From Streptococcus henryi DSM 19005 (lineage in GTDB: Bacteria; Bacillota; Bacilli; Lactobacillales; Streptococcaceae), in contig NZ_AQYA01000031.1 in the NCBI RefSeq assembly GCF_000376985.1, forward strand, positions 61,509 to 125,508: a DNA stretch of 64,000 bases, given 5' to 3'. Position numbers and translations under genes: made by a program. This document shows positions 26,239-34,893 of the stretch, piece after piece. Under the pieces are notes generated by a model. That model searched no databases. It saw nothing but the letters and a program-made list of their open reading frames with translations, and was not told where the DNA came from. How positions within the stretch are numbered: the stretch's first letter is position 1; each line of letters starts with the position of its first letter.

Positions 26239-29200
26239 TTAATCTTCTCTTTTCCTGTTTTTGAAGCCAAGAATGCTCAAGAAGCCTGCTAAAGCAGTGA
26301 GAAGACCGAAACCAACAGTCGCTTGTGATGATGAATCACCCGTTTGAGGTAAGTTATCAGTTTTTGTAGAGACAGACTTAGCTGAAAGCTTTTCATCTGC
26401 TTTGCTAGTCTTAGACATCACAACTTTTATCGCTTCTCCATCCTTAAGGATAGGTTTAACGGGACTATCCGGTCTGTCCGACGTACCTGGTTCGTCTGGA
26501 CTGTCAGGAGTGTCCGGTGTACCTGGTTTAGCGGGACTATCTGAACTACTTTCTTTATAAACCAAACCGTATTGACTGAAGTGCTTAGCCGTGAAAACAA
26601 CAACATCAATAATGTTACCATCAGCATCTAGAACAGTTGTCTGTGTGAAATCAAGGATTTCTTCTTGATCTGAATTTGGTAAGTAAACCACTTTTTCTAC
26701 TTCTTTCCCTGCATCAATAGGTAGAATTACGAGGGCATCTTTGGTATTGCTGATGGCTTGTCCATCTTTATCTCGTAAGACGATATCAAAGAGGTCATAA
26801 TCTTTTCCGCCAAGAATAGCTGGTGTTTCAGCATCTTCAGTTTCTTTATGGTCAACCGTAATACCTACAATGGCTGCTAACTCACCTTTTTGAAGGATAA
26901 CACGAACACCTGTCACTGGGTCCACTAACTCTTTTTCAGATGTAATAACGTCTGGTGTGTCTGGTTCGTCTGGGCTGTTTAGGTCCTCGATAAAGAAGTT
27001 TTGTACTTCCATAGCACCATCCCAAATACCAAGACCTAGATAAGCATCATTATAGAAGTCTTCAACTGCATCAAACTGATGGTCCATGTAGTCAACACCA
27101 TCAACTGCAACTTTGACACCATTTTTTGTTTTAGTCACTTTGATATGGTGGAATTCATTATCATTTATAGTTCCTTCCATGTTGACTTCAGCAATGGTAT
27201 CGCCAAAGAAGCGATAAAGTCTAATAACATTGCTATCTCCAAATTGGATGGCATAGGCAAAGGCAGGGTCACTGTTCTCAGAAGCAAAGAAGACATTAAT
27301 CAATCCTCTTTCATATTTCAAATCTAAATTAAGAGAGTACTCTTCCATGCCCACCTTGCTAGCAGTCATGTAATAATCATTTGCACTAGTGTTTGAAATC
27401 TTAAGGGATTCGCCATCTATATACCAGTCACCTGCAAGAGCGGTCAAATCTGTAAGATTAGTTTGGAAATTATTTTCTAAAATATCAATGGTATAAGTTT
27501 TGACTAAACTTGGATTTTCCTTGGATCTTGCATAAACAGTTACATTGCCCTTTTTGAGAGCAAGAAGAGAAACACTATTACCTGTTCCATCCAAAGAAAC
27601 AATTCCCTCTTCACTTACAGTCCAAATGACATCTTGAGCGATCTCAGCAGGCATAATGTAAGCCTTCAAGTTAATGGTATCACCCACGTTAATGCGATGA
27701 CTATTTGCTGAAGCCTGAATCAAATCAAGCGGCTCAGTCACCGTTTCTTTATCTTTCCAAATTGATTGCAGTTGGTAAACTGTTATGTCAGCCTTGGTAC
27801 TTTCGCCTTCCACTAGAACACTGAGTCCGAGGCTGGTTGGCGCTGGGAAGATTTGGTTTGCGCCCGCCACTGTATAACCTTTGGCAAAGACTTCTACACT
27901 AGCCTTGTCGACATAAAGGTGAAGGTCAATGCTGCCATCTGCGTTCTTCTTAACAGATTGTTGATTGATACCGACAAATTGATTGCTTAGAATAACACCA
28001 GATTGACTTCTATCAATGGATAAGGTTTCTGTTTCCAAATCATAGATAACCTTAGTCACTTCTCCGTCACCGACACGAAGATTGAAGCCGACCTTTCTTG
28101 TTCCTGCTTTTGGTCGGAAAGTTGATATGATTTCATAAGTATCAGCGCTAAATTCGCTAAAGAGAGTATTGTCCTCTGCAATATCAAGATTTGTCAAATT
28201 GATGGCCGAGTCAAGATTACGTAAATCTTGGTAGGCTTTAATCGGTGTTTGAGTAAGCTTGTATTTACCATCTTCGTAAATCAAACCAAGTCTAAGGTTG
28301 AGATTGAAGGTACCATTGAAAGTCTGACCAACTGTCTTGGCAACTAAGTTACAGTAATCTTCCCAAGTGTTCATCCAATTAACTTCAACAAGTTCTGGAA
28401 TAGTTGGATTATCACTGTTGCCGAAGTCCTGAACATAGTAGGTCATAGCTGCGTAGGAATCCTTACCGAAGTTCATCACTTCATCACTGTCTTGGTACTC
28501 TGCATCTGGTACGAATGCCCATTTGCCATCTACTTCTCTAAAATCACCAATCTTATAGAAGCGACCGCCTCGAGAAAGCACCCATTTAACACTTCCGTCT
28601 TCAGTTTCAAGGGGATAAAGATCCGGGCATTCTGTATGGAGGTCAGCATAAGCTGTTTCACAGGTCCAATCCATTAGGTTGTCAGAAGAGTAAATTCTTA
28701 GTGGACCACCAGCTATAACCATAAACCATTTATCTTCCCAGCGGAAAACTTTTGGATCACGGAAATCACGGTTGTTGAGTGGATCTTCTGTCCAGTCTGC
28801 TGCAATCTTATCAGATTTGGTCCAAGTTTTTCCTTCGTCAGTACTGTAGGCTAGTTTGATGCGCTGTCCTTCACCATTAACAGTAATTAGAGCAACCATT
28901 CCCCCTTCACCTTCAGGGAATAGACCTGTAGTATTCTTATCATCCACTACAATACAACCAGAAAACATAGTTCCGTTAGCATCTGGATAGAAAGCAATTG
29001 GTTGTTCTTCCCAATGAATCAGGTCCGTGCTAGTGGCGTGTGCCCAATGCATTGGTCCCCATTGTGTGTCATCAAAGAATTGATAGAAGAAATGATAAGT
29101 TCCATTGTAATAGACTAGACCGTTAGGATCATTTGCCCAACCGTCTTTCACTGAGTAATGGTATTGACCGCGATAAAGTTCATTATAGTAATAGTCAGCT

Positions 29201-30573
29201 GACTGTCTGCGGTGTACATTGACACGATAAGTAAAGGCAACTACATTTCCTTCTTCAGTTGTGTACTGGCTAGTTACTGTTAAATAATTTGCGCCTACTG
29301 ATACTGGAATATCGCTATAAGATTTATAAACATTACCTGCTGCATCTTGAACTGTGATAGTTGCATCTGCATTCTGAGCCACAAAACTTAAATCAACTGT
29401 TTCAGCAGCATTGTCAACGTACTGGATATAGGTTACTTCTTTAGGGAAGAATTGCCCCTTAGTTTCAACAGTTCCCGTTTTCGATGATACAATCACATCT
29501 TCTATAAACGGAAGTTTATCATCCTCCAATTCTTCGAAGAATGTATTTTGGAAGATCATCTCACCGTTCCAGTTTAGGAGACCAAAATAACCATCAGAAA
29601 TATAAGTATTTTGCCCCATGTCATTGCGTTGCAAGGTGTAATCACTTAAATTAGCAACCAGAACATCATTAACATAATAGGAAATCCATTCATCCGCTGC
29701 GATGACTTTGAGATTATACTTATTGTCTGCAGTGGCTGCTATTTCTTTTTCATCAATAAGGTTAGCCTCTGCCCAACGCCAGAACTTCACTTTATGGCTA
29801 TAACCATCTAAATTAACGGTATAACTTCTTAAATTCTCCCAATCATTATTAGTTCTAAATAGCAGGGATGCTGCCCCGCCATTTTGTAAAAAGGTTACAT
29901 CAGTTTGGAAAACAAAATTCTTCCCATGAGATTCTGAAAAGAGGAAGTTGTCTCCTTTGTCAACTGCATTGCTGTAGAGACCATCTTCACGAACTTCCCA
30001 AATGCTTTCGTCATAAGAAAGTTCTTTAAGATTAGTTTGATAACCGCTTGCTAGGGTGTCCTTTGTCGTTTCCTTATCAGCTTTTCTTTCTTCGCCTAAA
30101 GCTGATACGAGTGCTGCTTCTAACTCAACCTCATCAGTTACATTTTCTTCATTTTTACTTTCTGTCTTCTTCGATACTACGACATCTGCATCCGATCTAC
30201 CTTCCTGATCGGCTTCTGTAATTGTATCTTGAACGAGTGGAGTCGCTGCTTCACTTTGTCCTGCAGCTTCAACAGTCGCCTGGTCTGCAACAAGGACCAC
30301 TGTAGCGTCTACTGTTTCCGTAACAGGTGTATCTGAAACTGTTGTTTCTACAATAGATTCTGCATTTACATTTTCTGGTTCTGAAGCGACTACTGGGACC
30401 TCATTTTCAAGGACTTCAGAACTGGTAATTTGAGTTGTCTCTTCAGCTTTTACTTCACTAGTCGGTCCTGCCATTATCAAGCTAACTGCTAAGATTGAGC
30501 ATCCGTAGACCCAACTCTTGCCTCGCTTACGCATAAACCAGTTTGTACACTTCTTTTCTTCTTCCATTTTCAT
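26239..30573 (-). CDS. fruA: Cell-wall-anchored exo-fructanase FruA (GH32)
   Basis: Extracellular exo-beta-D-fructosidase releasing fructose from levan, inulin and sucrose; 1444 residues. Order: export signal with GKSWVYGCSILAVSL, cleavage near residue 43; Thr/Val/Glu-rich linker; LamG-like domain (about 175-350); GH32 catalytic domain with nucleophile motif WANDPNG near 477, FRDP near 602 and the acid/base Glu in ECPDLYP near 648; C-terminal beta-sandwich; BIG2-like domain (about 955-1035); a second LamG-like domain similar to the first; a Pro/Asp/Ser wall linker; LPQTG near 1407, a hydrophobic span and KNRKRED tail for sortase. GH32 motifs exclude levansucrase. The promoter region has a strong cre site. 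Confidence 0.95.
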   Translation of the reverse strand: MKMEEEKKCTNWFMRKRGKSWVYGCSILAVSLIMAGPTSEVKAEETTQITSSEVLENEVPVVASEPENVNAESIVETTVSDTPVTETVDATVVLVADQATVEAAGQSEAATPLVQDTITEADQEGRSDADVVVSKKTESKNEENVTDEVELEAALVSALGEERKADKETTKDTLASGYQTNLKELSYDESIWEVREDGLYSNAVDKGDNFLFSESHGKNFVFQTDVTFLQNGGAASLLFRTNNDWENLRSYTVNLDGYSHKVKFWRWAEANLIDEKEIAATADNKYNLKVIAADEWISYYVNDVLVANLSDYTLQRNDMGQNTYISDGYFGLLNWNGEMIFQNTFFEELEDDKLPFIEDVIVSSKTGTVETKGQFFPKEVTYIQYVDNAAETVDLSFVAQNADATITVQDAAGNVYKSYSDIPVSVGANYLTVTSQYTTEEGNVVAFTYRVNVHRRQSADYYYNELYRGQYHYSVKDGWANDPNGLVYYNGTYHFFYQFFDDTQWGPMHWAHATSTDLIHWEEQPIAFYPDANGTMFSGCIVVDDKNTTGLFPEGEGGMVALITVNGEGQRIKLAYSTDEGKTWTKSDKIAADWTEDPLNNRDFRDPKVFRWEDKWFMVIAGGPLRIYSSDNLMDWTCETAYADLHTECPDLYPLETEDGSVKWVLSRGGRFYKIGDFREVDGKWAFVPDAEYQDSDEVMNFGKDSYAAMTYYVQDFGNSDNPTIPELVEVNWMNTWEDYCNLVAKTVGQTFNGTFNLNLRLGLIYEDGKYKLTQTPIKAYQDLRNLDSAINLTNLDIAEDNTLFSEFSADTYEIISTFRPKAGTRKVGFNLRVGDGEVTKVIYDLETETLSIDRSQSGVILSNQFVGINQQSVKKNADGSIDLHLYVDKASVEVFAKGYTVAGANQIFPAPTSLGLSVLVEGESTKADITVYQLQSIWKDKETVTEPLDLIQASANSHRINVGDTINLKAYIMPAEIAQDVIWTVSEEGIVSLDGTGNSVSLLALKKGNVTVYARSKENPSLVKTYTIDILENNFQTNLTDLTALAGDWYIDGESLKISNTSANDYYMTASKVGMEEYSLNLDLKYERGLINVFFASENSDPAFAYAIQFGDSNVIRLYRFFGDTIAEVNMEGTINDNEFHHIKVTKTKNGVKVAVDGVDYMDHQFDAVEDFYNDAYLGLGIWDGAMEVQNFFIEDLNSPDEPDTPDVITSEKELVDPVTGVRVILQKGELAAIVGITVDHKETEDAETPAILGGKDYDLFDIVLRDKDGQAISNTKDALVILPIDAGKEVEKVVYLPNSDQEEILDFTQTTVLDADGNIIDVVVFTAKHFSQYGLVYKESSSDSPAKPGTPDTPDSPDEPGTSDRPDSPVKPILKDGEAIKVVMSKTSKADEKLSAKSVSTKTDNLPQTGDSSSQATVGFGLLTALAGFLSILGFKNRKRED

Positions 30574-30729
30574 TAGTTATTTCCTTTCTTTTAGCTATTT
30601 ACACGGCTATTCCTCGATTATTTTTGCTATATTGCTCCTCCTTTACTTCTTTACTTTATTAGTAATTAACACAGAAAAATATGATGTTACCATAAAAATA
30701 TTCTCTTTAATAAAAAGAATATCAAAAAA
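30574..30729 (-). promoter_or_regulatory. fruA promoter and leader
   Basis: A/T-rich. The most plausible promoter is TTGATA with GAATAT about 16 bases on (around 30688-30716), placing the cre site just upstream of the -35. The start codon is preceded by AAAGGA. Confidence 0.45.
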
Positions 30730-30743
30730 AGAAAACGCTCTCA
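30730..30743 (-). promoter_or_regulatory. Strong cre site before fruA
   Basis: AGAAAACGCTCTCA (plus strand) matches 13 of 14 positions of TGWAANCGNTNWCA, so carbon catabolite repression by CcpA is expected. Confidence 0.8.
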
Positions 30744-30750
30744 ATTTATG

Positions 30751-30780
30751 TTTGTCACCTTTTAAAAGTGACATTTATCA
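30751..30780 (-). promoter_or_regulatory. Putative LevR activator boxes before fruA
   Basis: TTTGTCAC (30751-30758) and GTGACATTTATC (30768-30779) form an inverted pair. On the minus strand TTGTGATAAATGTCACTT aligns with ATATGACAAATGTCACAT before levD. Confidence 0.5.
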
Positions 30781-30813
30781 CAACTATAAGGAGGAATGTC
30801 ATATAAATAAAAA

Positions 30814-30835
30814 AACTTGAGTTTTCCCTCAAGTT
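30814..30835. terminator. Terminator of the HAD phosphatase gene
   Basis: AACTTGAG/CTCAAGTT with six-base loop; on the minus strand it is followed by TTTTT. Confidence 0.85.
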
Positions 30836-30865
30836 CTTCTCAAATATCTGAAATTGGAAATTTTC

Positions 30866-31657
30866 TCAAAGATAATCTGACAACACCAGCGCTATGCCAT
30901 CATGGTTATGGTCTGCCGTGATATTACCAATAGCATCCTGAACTTCTTTTGGTCCATTACTCATAACAAAGCCTTTTCCTACAGTCTGGAGCATGTCCAA
31001 GTCGTTGAAATTGTCACCAAAAGCAATGGTGTCCTCAATCGCAACAGACAGATAATCCGCAAAAGTCTTGACAGCTTCGCCTTTTCTGATTCCTGGAGCC
31101 ATAATTTCAATAAAATAAGGTGCTGATTTGGCAACGGATAAATCTGGATAAAGTTCTTTTAAGCTTATTTCCAGCGGAGCTATAAGATCTGGATTCCCCA
31201 TGAGGAGAACCTTATGAACAGCCTCTAAATCTTCCAAAGCAGACAGCTCTGCCTCATGTGACAAAACCCCAACAATCTCCTCTTCACGCTGAATCCAAGC
31301 ATTAGAGCGGTCCATCCCATACCAGTCATGGTAGCTGTAGATGTTCCAAGCGATTTGAGGATGATTTTTCTGGATAAAATGGCAGAGCTCAAGAGCAATC
31401 TCGGTCTCCATAGGACTAGAAGTGATGGTCTCGTCATCCTCTGTTTGCACCAAGGCACCATTGTAAGAGATAATAGGTGTCTTAATTCCAATAGTGTCAA
31501 TGATAGGTTTAATAGCTTCTGGCATGCGCGCTGAAACAGGAACGAAGGTCATTCCTTGATTAATTGCCTGACCAATAGCAGACTTTGTCTTTTCAGTTAC
31601 TTTAAAGTCACTGTTTATCAAAGTACCATCAATATCACTAAAAATAATTTTTACCAT
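30866..31657 (-). CDS. Cof-type HAD-superfamily phosphatase
   Basis: Cytoplasmic sugar-phosphate-type phosphatase of 263 residues. Motif I FSDIDGTLIN holds the nucleophile Asp. Motif II is in VPVSARMPE. Motif III is the lysine in IRKGEAVKT. Motif IV is IAFGDNFNDLDML. A C2B-type cap domain fills the middle. Its neighbours are fruA (same strand, separated by a terminator) and an ABC module. The substrate is unknown; close to fruA a sugar phosphate is possible, but these genes are scattered widely in streptococci. Confidence 0.88.
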   Translation of the reverse strand: MVKIIFSDIDGTLINSDFKVTEKTKSAIGQAINQGMTFVPVSARMPEAIKPIIDTIGIKTPIISYNGALVQTEDDETITSSPMETEIALELCHFIQKNHPQIAWNIYSYHDWYGMDRSNAWIQREEEIVGVLSHEAELSALEDLEAVHKVLLMGNPDLIAPLEISLKELYPDLSVAKSAPYFIEIMAPGIRKGEAVKTFADYLSVAIEDTIAFGDNFNDLDMLQTVGKGFVMSNGPKEVQDAIGNITADHNHDGIALVLSDYL

Positions 31658-31826
31658 AACACCAAACTCCTTTATCTGATTAAGGATTTTTCTTATAAAA
31701 AGTTATCATCATCACTCTCTCATGATGACGGTTCCATTTTTAAGAAAATTACAACAATTACACATTTCATTCATTATAACACGTTTTCAGGAGCAATAAA
31801 ATCCCTGACTTCCAGTCAAATAAAAA

Positions 31827-31853
31827 CTCCTCTGAGTCAAAATCTCAAAGGAG
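31827..31853 (-). terminator. Terminator of the first ABC module
   Basis: Minus strand CTCCTTTGAG/CTCAGAGGAG followed by TTTTTATTT. Confidence 0.85.
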
Positions 31854-31859
31854 CCGTTT

Positions 31860-32516
31860 TTATTGTTGTGTAAATTTCTTTTGCTTAAGTTCGTAAACTA
31901 CATCTGTTTCTTGAGCGACAAGGGACTCATGGGTGACAATAATAACTGTCTTATTCTGTTCATGAGCAATATCCTTGAAAATCTTTACGATGTCCTGAGT
32001 CGTTTCTTCATCCAGATTACCCGTTGGTTCATCAGCGATAATCAAGTCATGTCCTGTTGCCAAAGCTCGAACAATGGCTACACGCTGTTGCTGACCACCT
32101 GACAGCTGCAAAACTGGCTGATCAATCGGATCTCTGTGAATCCCGACCAAATCAAATAAATCTTCAATTTGATTTTTATCAGCTTTCTGACCCGAAATTT
32201 CCAATGCCGTTTCAACATTTTGTCGCGCTGTCATGTAGGTCATCAGGTTATAGGCTTGGAAAATGGTTGACACTGAATTTTTTCGATAGTTGCTTAAACC
32301 TGATTTATTGATATCCTTATCGTCCAAATAAATTTCCCCAGCTTTCGGAGAATCTAAACCAGCTAGAAGAGAGAGAAAGGTGGTCTTTCCGCTCCCTGAC
32401 TGACCCAAAATAGCATAGACTTTGCCTTTTTCAAAAGTCAGATTGACATCTTTAAAAAGATAGTCGTCTGGATTATTGGTATACCAGTAACCAAGATTTT
32501 TTGTTTGTAAAGTCAT
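31860..32516 (-). CDS. MacB/LolD-type ABC ATPase, module 1
   Basis: ATPase of 218 residues with Walker [15 protein letters not shown], signature LSGGQQQRVAIVRALA, Walker [16 protein letters not shown] and H-loop VTHESL. It belongs to the family that works with FtsX-type permeases in export or mechanical roles rather than import. It lies ten bases after its permease gene. It is clearly related to the ATPase of module 2 at 36428. Confidence 0.88.
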   Translation of the reverse strand: MTLQTKNLGYWYTNNPDDYLFKDVNLTFEKGKVYAILGQSGSGKTTFLSLLAGLDSPKAGEIYLDDKDINKSGLSNYRKNSVSTIFQAYNLMTYMTARQNVETALEISGQKADKNQIEDLFDLVGIHRDPIDQPVLQLSGGQQQRVAIVRALATGHDLIIADEPTGNLDEETTQDIVKIFKDIAHEQNKTVIIVTHESLVAQETDVVYELKQKKFTQQ

Positions 32517-32526
32517 AGTGCCTCCC

Positions 32527-34038
32527 TTAATTTGATGATAAGATATCTTTTGGCTTCATACGGACAATTCCAATACTTGCTAAAATAGTTGAAACGAAGG
32601 ATATGAGGAGTGCAATGCCGCCAAGTTTAGCAATATCTGTTCCCGTCAGCTTAATATCTAAGTCCTCAATTTCTTGGGAAGGAGAAACCATTTGCATCAT
32701 GCCTTCCATGCCTCTTCCAGATGGTTTATTTGTTTGACCAGAGCTTGAATTAGAATCATCGTTTCCTTGATCAAATCCTCTACCACCGCCCGGTCCTCCT
32801 TGCTGACTGGTAGTTTGTTCAGTAGAGGAAGATAAGAGTTGATTACCAAGTACATTTCCAACAGCATTACCTGCAAATGAAGCAATTACAAGAGATACTA
32901 GAGTTACTAGGAAAAGTTCTGTGAAGAATTGACCGATAATCTTTAAGCGTTCTTCACCTAAACTCATGAGAACACCAATCTCATAACGACGTTCACGGAT
33001 ACTAAAAACCACAATAAGTGTCAGAATAACCGCACCAGCAACTGCTACTAAAATAACAATGTTTTGTGCGATAGATGAAATATTGTTTAGAGGAGATAAC
33101 ATTTGTTCATAGAGTTCATCGCTCGAAACAACAGAATAGCTGTCAGTATCAATTTCATTTTCCACTTCATCAACAAAATCACTTAATTCCTCTGGATTAG
33201 ATAAAGTGTAGACTGCCGAATCAAGAACATCTTTTTTACCTTTCATGGTGTTGGCAGTTGTAATGTTGGTATAGATATTATTTTGTGGATTTGAAGCATT
33301 GAACATCATTTGAGCTGTGCTTGCTGTTGATGTACTCTCGTAGATACCAATCACTTTTAAGGTATAATTGGTTTCTTTGTCATCGACTGTTGCGATGACA
33401 GTAAAAGTATCTCCAACTTTCAAATCATTAGCATCTGCCAAATCTGATGAAATGACTGCTGCATTGTCATCAGTATTATTTGTTATACCTTCTCCCTCTG
33501 AAATCTCAGATGTTCCAGAAGTAAAATCACTGGCATTAGCTGTGCTATTGACACCAGTAATAGTAAAGTCACCGGATGCCATTTTCATGCCTCCACTTTT
33601 TTGAGAGGCCCCGCTTGAAACATCGACATTATCAGATGCATCTGTAGCTTCAGAATCCGTTGATGTCGTCGATATAGCAGAAATGTTATCTCCTGCAGTC
33701 ACGGTAGTAGTTGAACTGAAATAATAAGAAGACACCCCTTCTTTCTCAGCAATGGATTGTGCAAGAGAAAGATCAACAGAAGTTGTTCCCTCGTCACTAG
33801 AAGAGTCAGATGATGATTCATCTGGTCTGAAAGCTTTCATCATTGCCTCTCGATTAACCGAAAGGCTTACCGTTGCCCCAGCCTTACTTTTAGCGGAATC
33901 AACGGCAGACTCAGCTGCATTCTTTATGGTCAAACCAGCCAATACAAAGATTAAAATGGCAGAGGTTACCAAAATGAGCAAAGCAGTGCGTCCCTTTTTA
34001 GCTTTGGTCACTAACCATGCTCGCTTGATAAAATTCAT
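32527..34038 (-). CDS. MacB/FtsX-type ABC permease, module 1
   Basis: Permease of 503 residues. A first membrane helix (about 19-40) follows MNFIKRAWLVTKAKKGRTA. A large external MacB-type domain of about 290 residues, rich in Ser, Asp and Thr, comes next. Three C-terminal helices complete the FtsX topology. A low-complexity Gly/Ser/Asn/Gln loop (QQGGPGGGRGFDQGNDDSNS) sits between the last helices. ATG 34038 follows AAAGGAG. The N-terminus is similar to the module 2 permease, so the pair looks like a duplication. The substrate is unknown. Confidence 0.86.
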   Translation of the reverse strand: MNFIKRAWLVTKAKKGRTALLILVTSAILIFVLAGLTIKNAAESAVDSAKSKAGATVSLSVNREAMMKAFRPDESSSDSSSDEGTTSVDLSLAQSIAEKEGVSSYYFSSTTTVTAGDNISAISTTSTDSEATDASDNVDVSSGASQKSGGMKMASGDFTITGVNSTANASDFTSGTSEISEGEGITNNTDDNAAVISSDLADANDLKVGDTFTVIATVDDKETNYTLKVIGIYESTSTASTAQMMFNASNPQNNIYTNITTANTMKGKKDVLDSAVYTLSNPEELSDFVDEVENEIDTDSYSVVSSDELYEQMLSPLNNISSIAQNIVILVAVAGAVILTLIVVFSIRERRYEIGVLMSLGEERLKIIGQFFTELFLVTLVSLVIASFAGNAVGNVLGNQLLSSSTEQTTSQQGGPGGGRGFDQGNDDSNSSSGQTNKPSGRGMEGMMQMVSPSQEIEDLDIKLTGTDIAKLGGIALLISFVSTILASIGIVRMKPKDILSSN

Positions 34039-34197
34039 GAACAAACTCCTTTATCTTATAAACTATAATTCAATTTTATTTGAGCTACCTTAACAGAATC
34101 TGAAACAAAACTAAAAGAAAACTTAATAGCTAACCTCATCTTATTATTCAAAAAACATGATATTATCTTGTCTAGTCTTCACTTTGAAACTAGAAAA

Positions 34198-34223
34198 ACT
34201 CCGACAATTCTTATCATCGGAGT
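34198..34223 (-). terminator. ssbB terminator
   Basis: ACTCCGA/TCGGAGT hairpin; on the minus strand it is followed by TTTTCTAG. Confidence 0.75.
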
Positions 34224-34231
34224 TTTCGATA

Positions 34232-34627
34232 TTAAAACGGTAATTCCTCTTCTTCCAGTACCAAATCTGCCAAATCTTCAGCGGTATTATTTTCACGCAT
34301 AGCACGCTGAGCACGGCTTTCCAAGAGTTGAAAAGACTGAGCCAGGACTTCTGTAATATAATGAGTTTGACCGTCTTTTTCATATTTGCGCGTGCGCAGT
34401 TCACCATCTAGAGAGATGAGGCTTCCTTTACTTCCATAAGAAGCCAATGTTTCTGCCAAACGTCCCCAAACAACAACGTTAACAAAGTCCGCCTCACGTT
34501 CACCAGAAGCAGATTTAAATCTTCGATTGACAGCAACTGTCACGCGCGTGACTGATTTATCATTTGGCGTTTTAACCATCTCAGGTGTCGCGACCAAGCG
34601 ACCGATAATAATAACTTTATTGTACAT
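34232..34627 (-). CDS. ssbB: Competence-induced single-stranded DNA-binding protein SsbB
   Basis: SSB of 131 residues. The OB-fold covers about residues 1-105 (MYNKVIIIGRLVATPEM, then EREADFVNVVVWGRLAETLA). The short C-terminal tail ends EEEELPF, the partner-binding tip. The 131-residue length and short linker match SsbB rather than SsbA. It binds incoming single-stranded DNA during transformation. ATG 34627 follows AGGAGG, and a SigX box lies 24 bases upstream. In other streptococci ssbB lies near ytpR; here two ABC modules flank it. Confidence 0.93.
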   Translation of the reverse strand: MYNKVIIIGRLVATPEMVKTPNDKSVTRVTVAVNRRFKSASGEREADFVNVVVWGRLAETLASYGSKGSLISLDGELRTRKYEKDGQTHYITEVLAQSFQLLESRAQRAMRENNTAEDLADLVLEEEELPF

Positions 34628-34650
34628 TTGTGTACCTCCTTCACTTATAC

Positions 34651-34658
34651 TATTCGAA
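34651..34658 (-). promoter_or_regulatory. SigX (ComX) cin-box before ssbB
   Basis: Minus strand TTCGAATA, matching the TNCGAATA competence consensus, with a T-rich stretch upstream. Confidence 0.8.
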
Positions 34659-34705
34659 AGAGAAATCAAAAAATAGTAAAAATTTTATTAATTCTTCATT
34701 CTTTA

Positions 34706-34805
34706 TACTCAAATAAAATCAGATGAGGAAGTGTGACGAAGGCAATACTGGAGTATGGCAAGACGAAAGTGACGATGTATCAAACACACTAATTCAAATG
34801 GCTAT
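34706..34805. repeat. RUP-like dispersed repeat, copy F
   Basis: TACTCAAATAAAATCAGATG at the left, a central CTGGAGTATGG, and GATGTATCAAACACACTAAT toward the right, shared with the copies at 39010 and 42720. Confidence 0.6.
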
Positions 34806-34842
34806 AAAAAATATTACTGTGAATACCACTGCTCATCTACGC

Positions 34843-34881
34843 AAAAACCGATAGTCACTCTGGTCTTGACTATCGGTTTTT
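34843..34881 (-). terminator. Terminator of the PASTA/ABC operon
   Basis: Perfect 15-bp AAAAACCGATAGTCA/TGACTATCGGTTTTT hairpin. Confidence 0.9.
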
Positions 34882-34893
34882 ACATATTATGAT

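Noticed and set aside
26239..30573. Levansucrase (GH68 fructosyltransferase)
   Set aside because: The WANDPNG, FRDP and ECPD motifs belong to GH32 hydrolases.
30790..30810. Tiny plus-strand ORF after AAGGAGG (ATG, three codons, stop)
   Set aside because: Only four codons in a region of fruA regulation and a terminator; likely chance.
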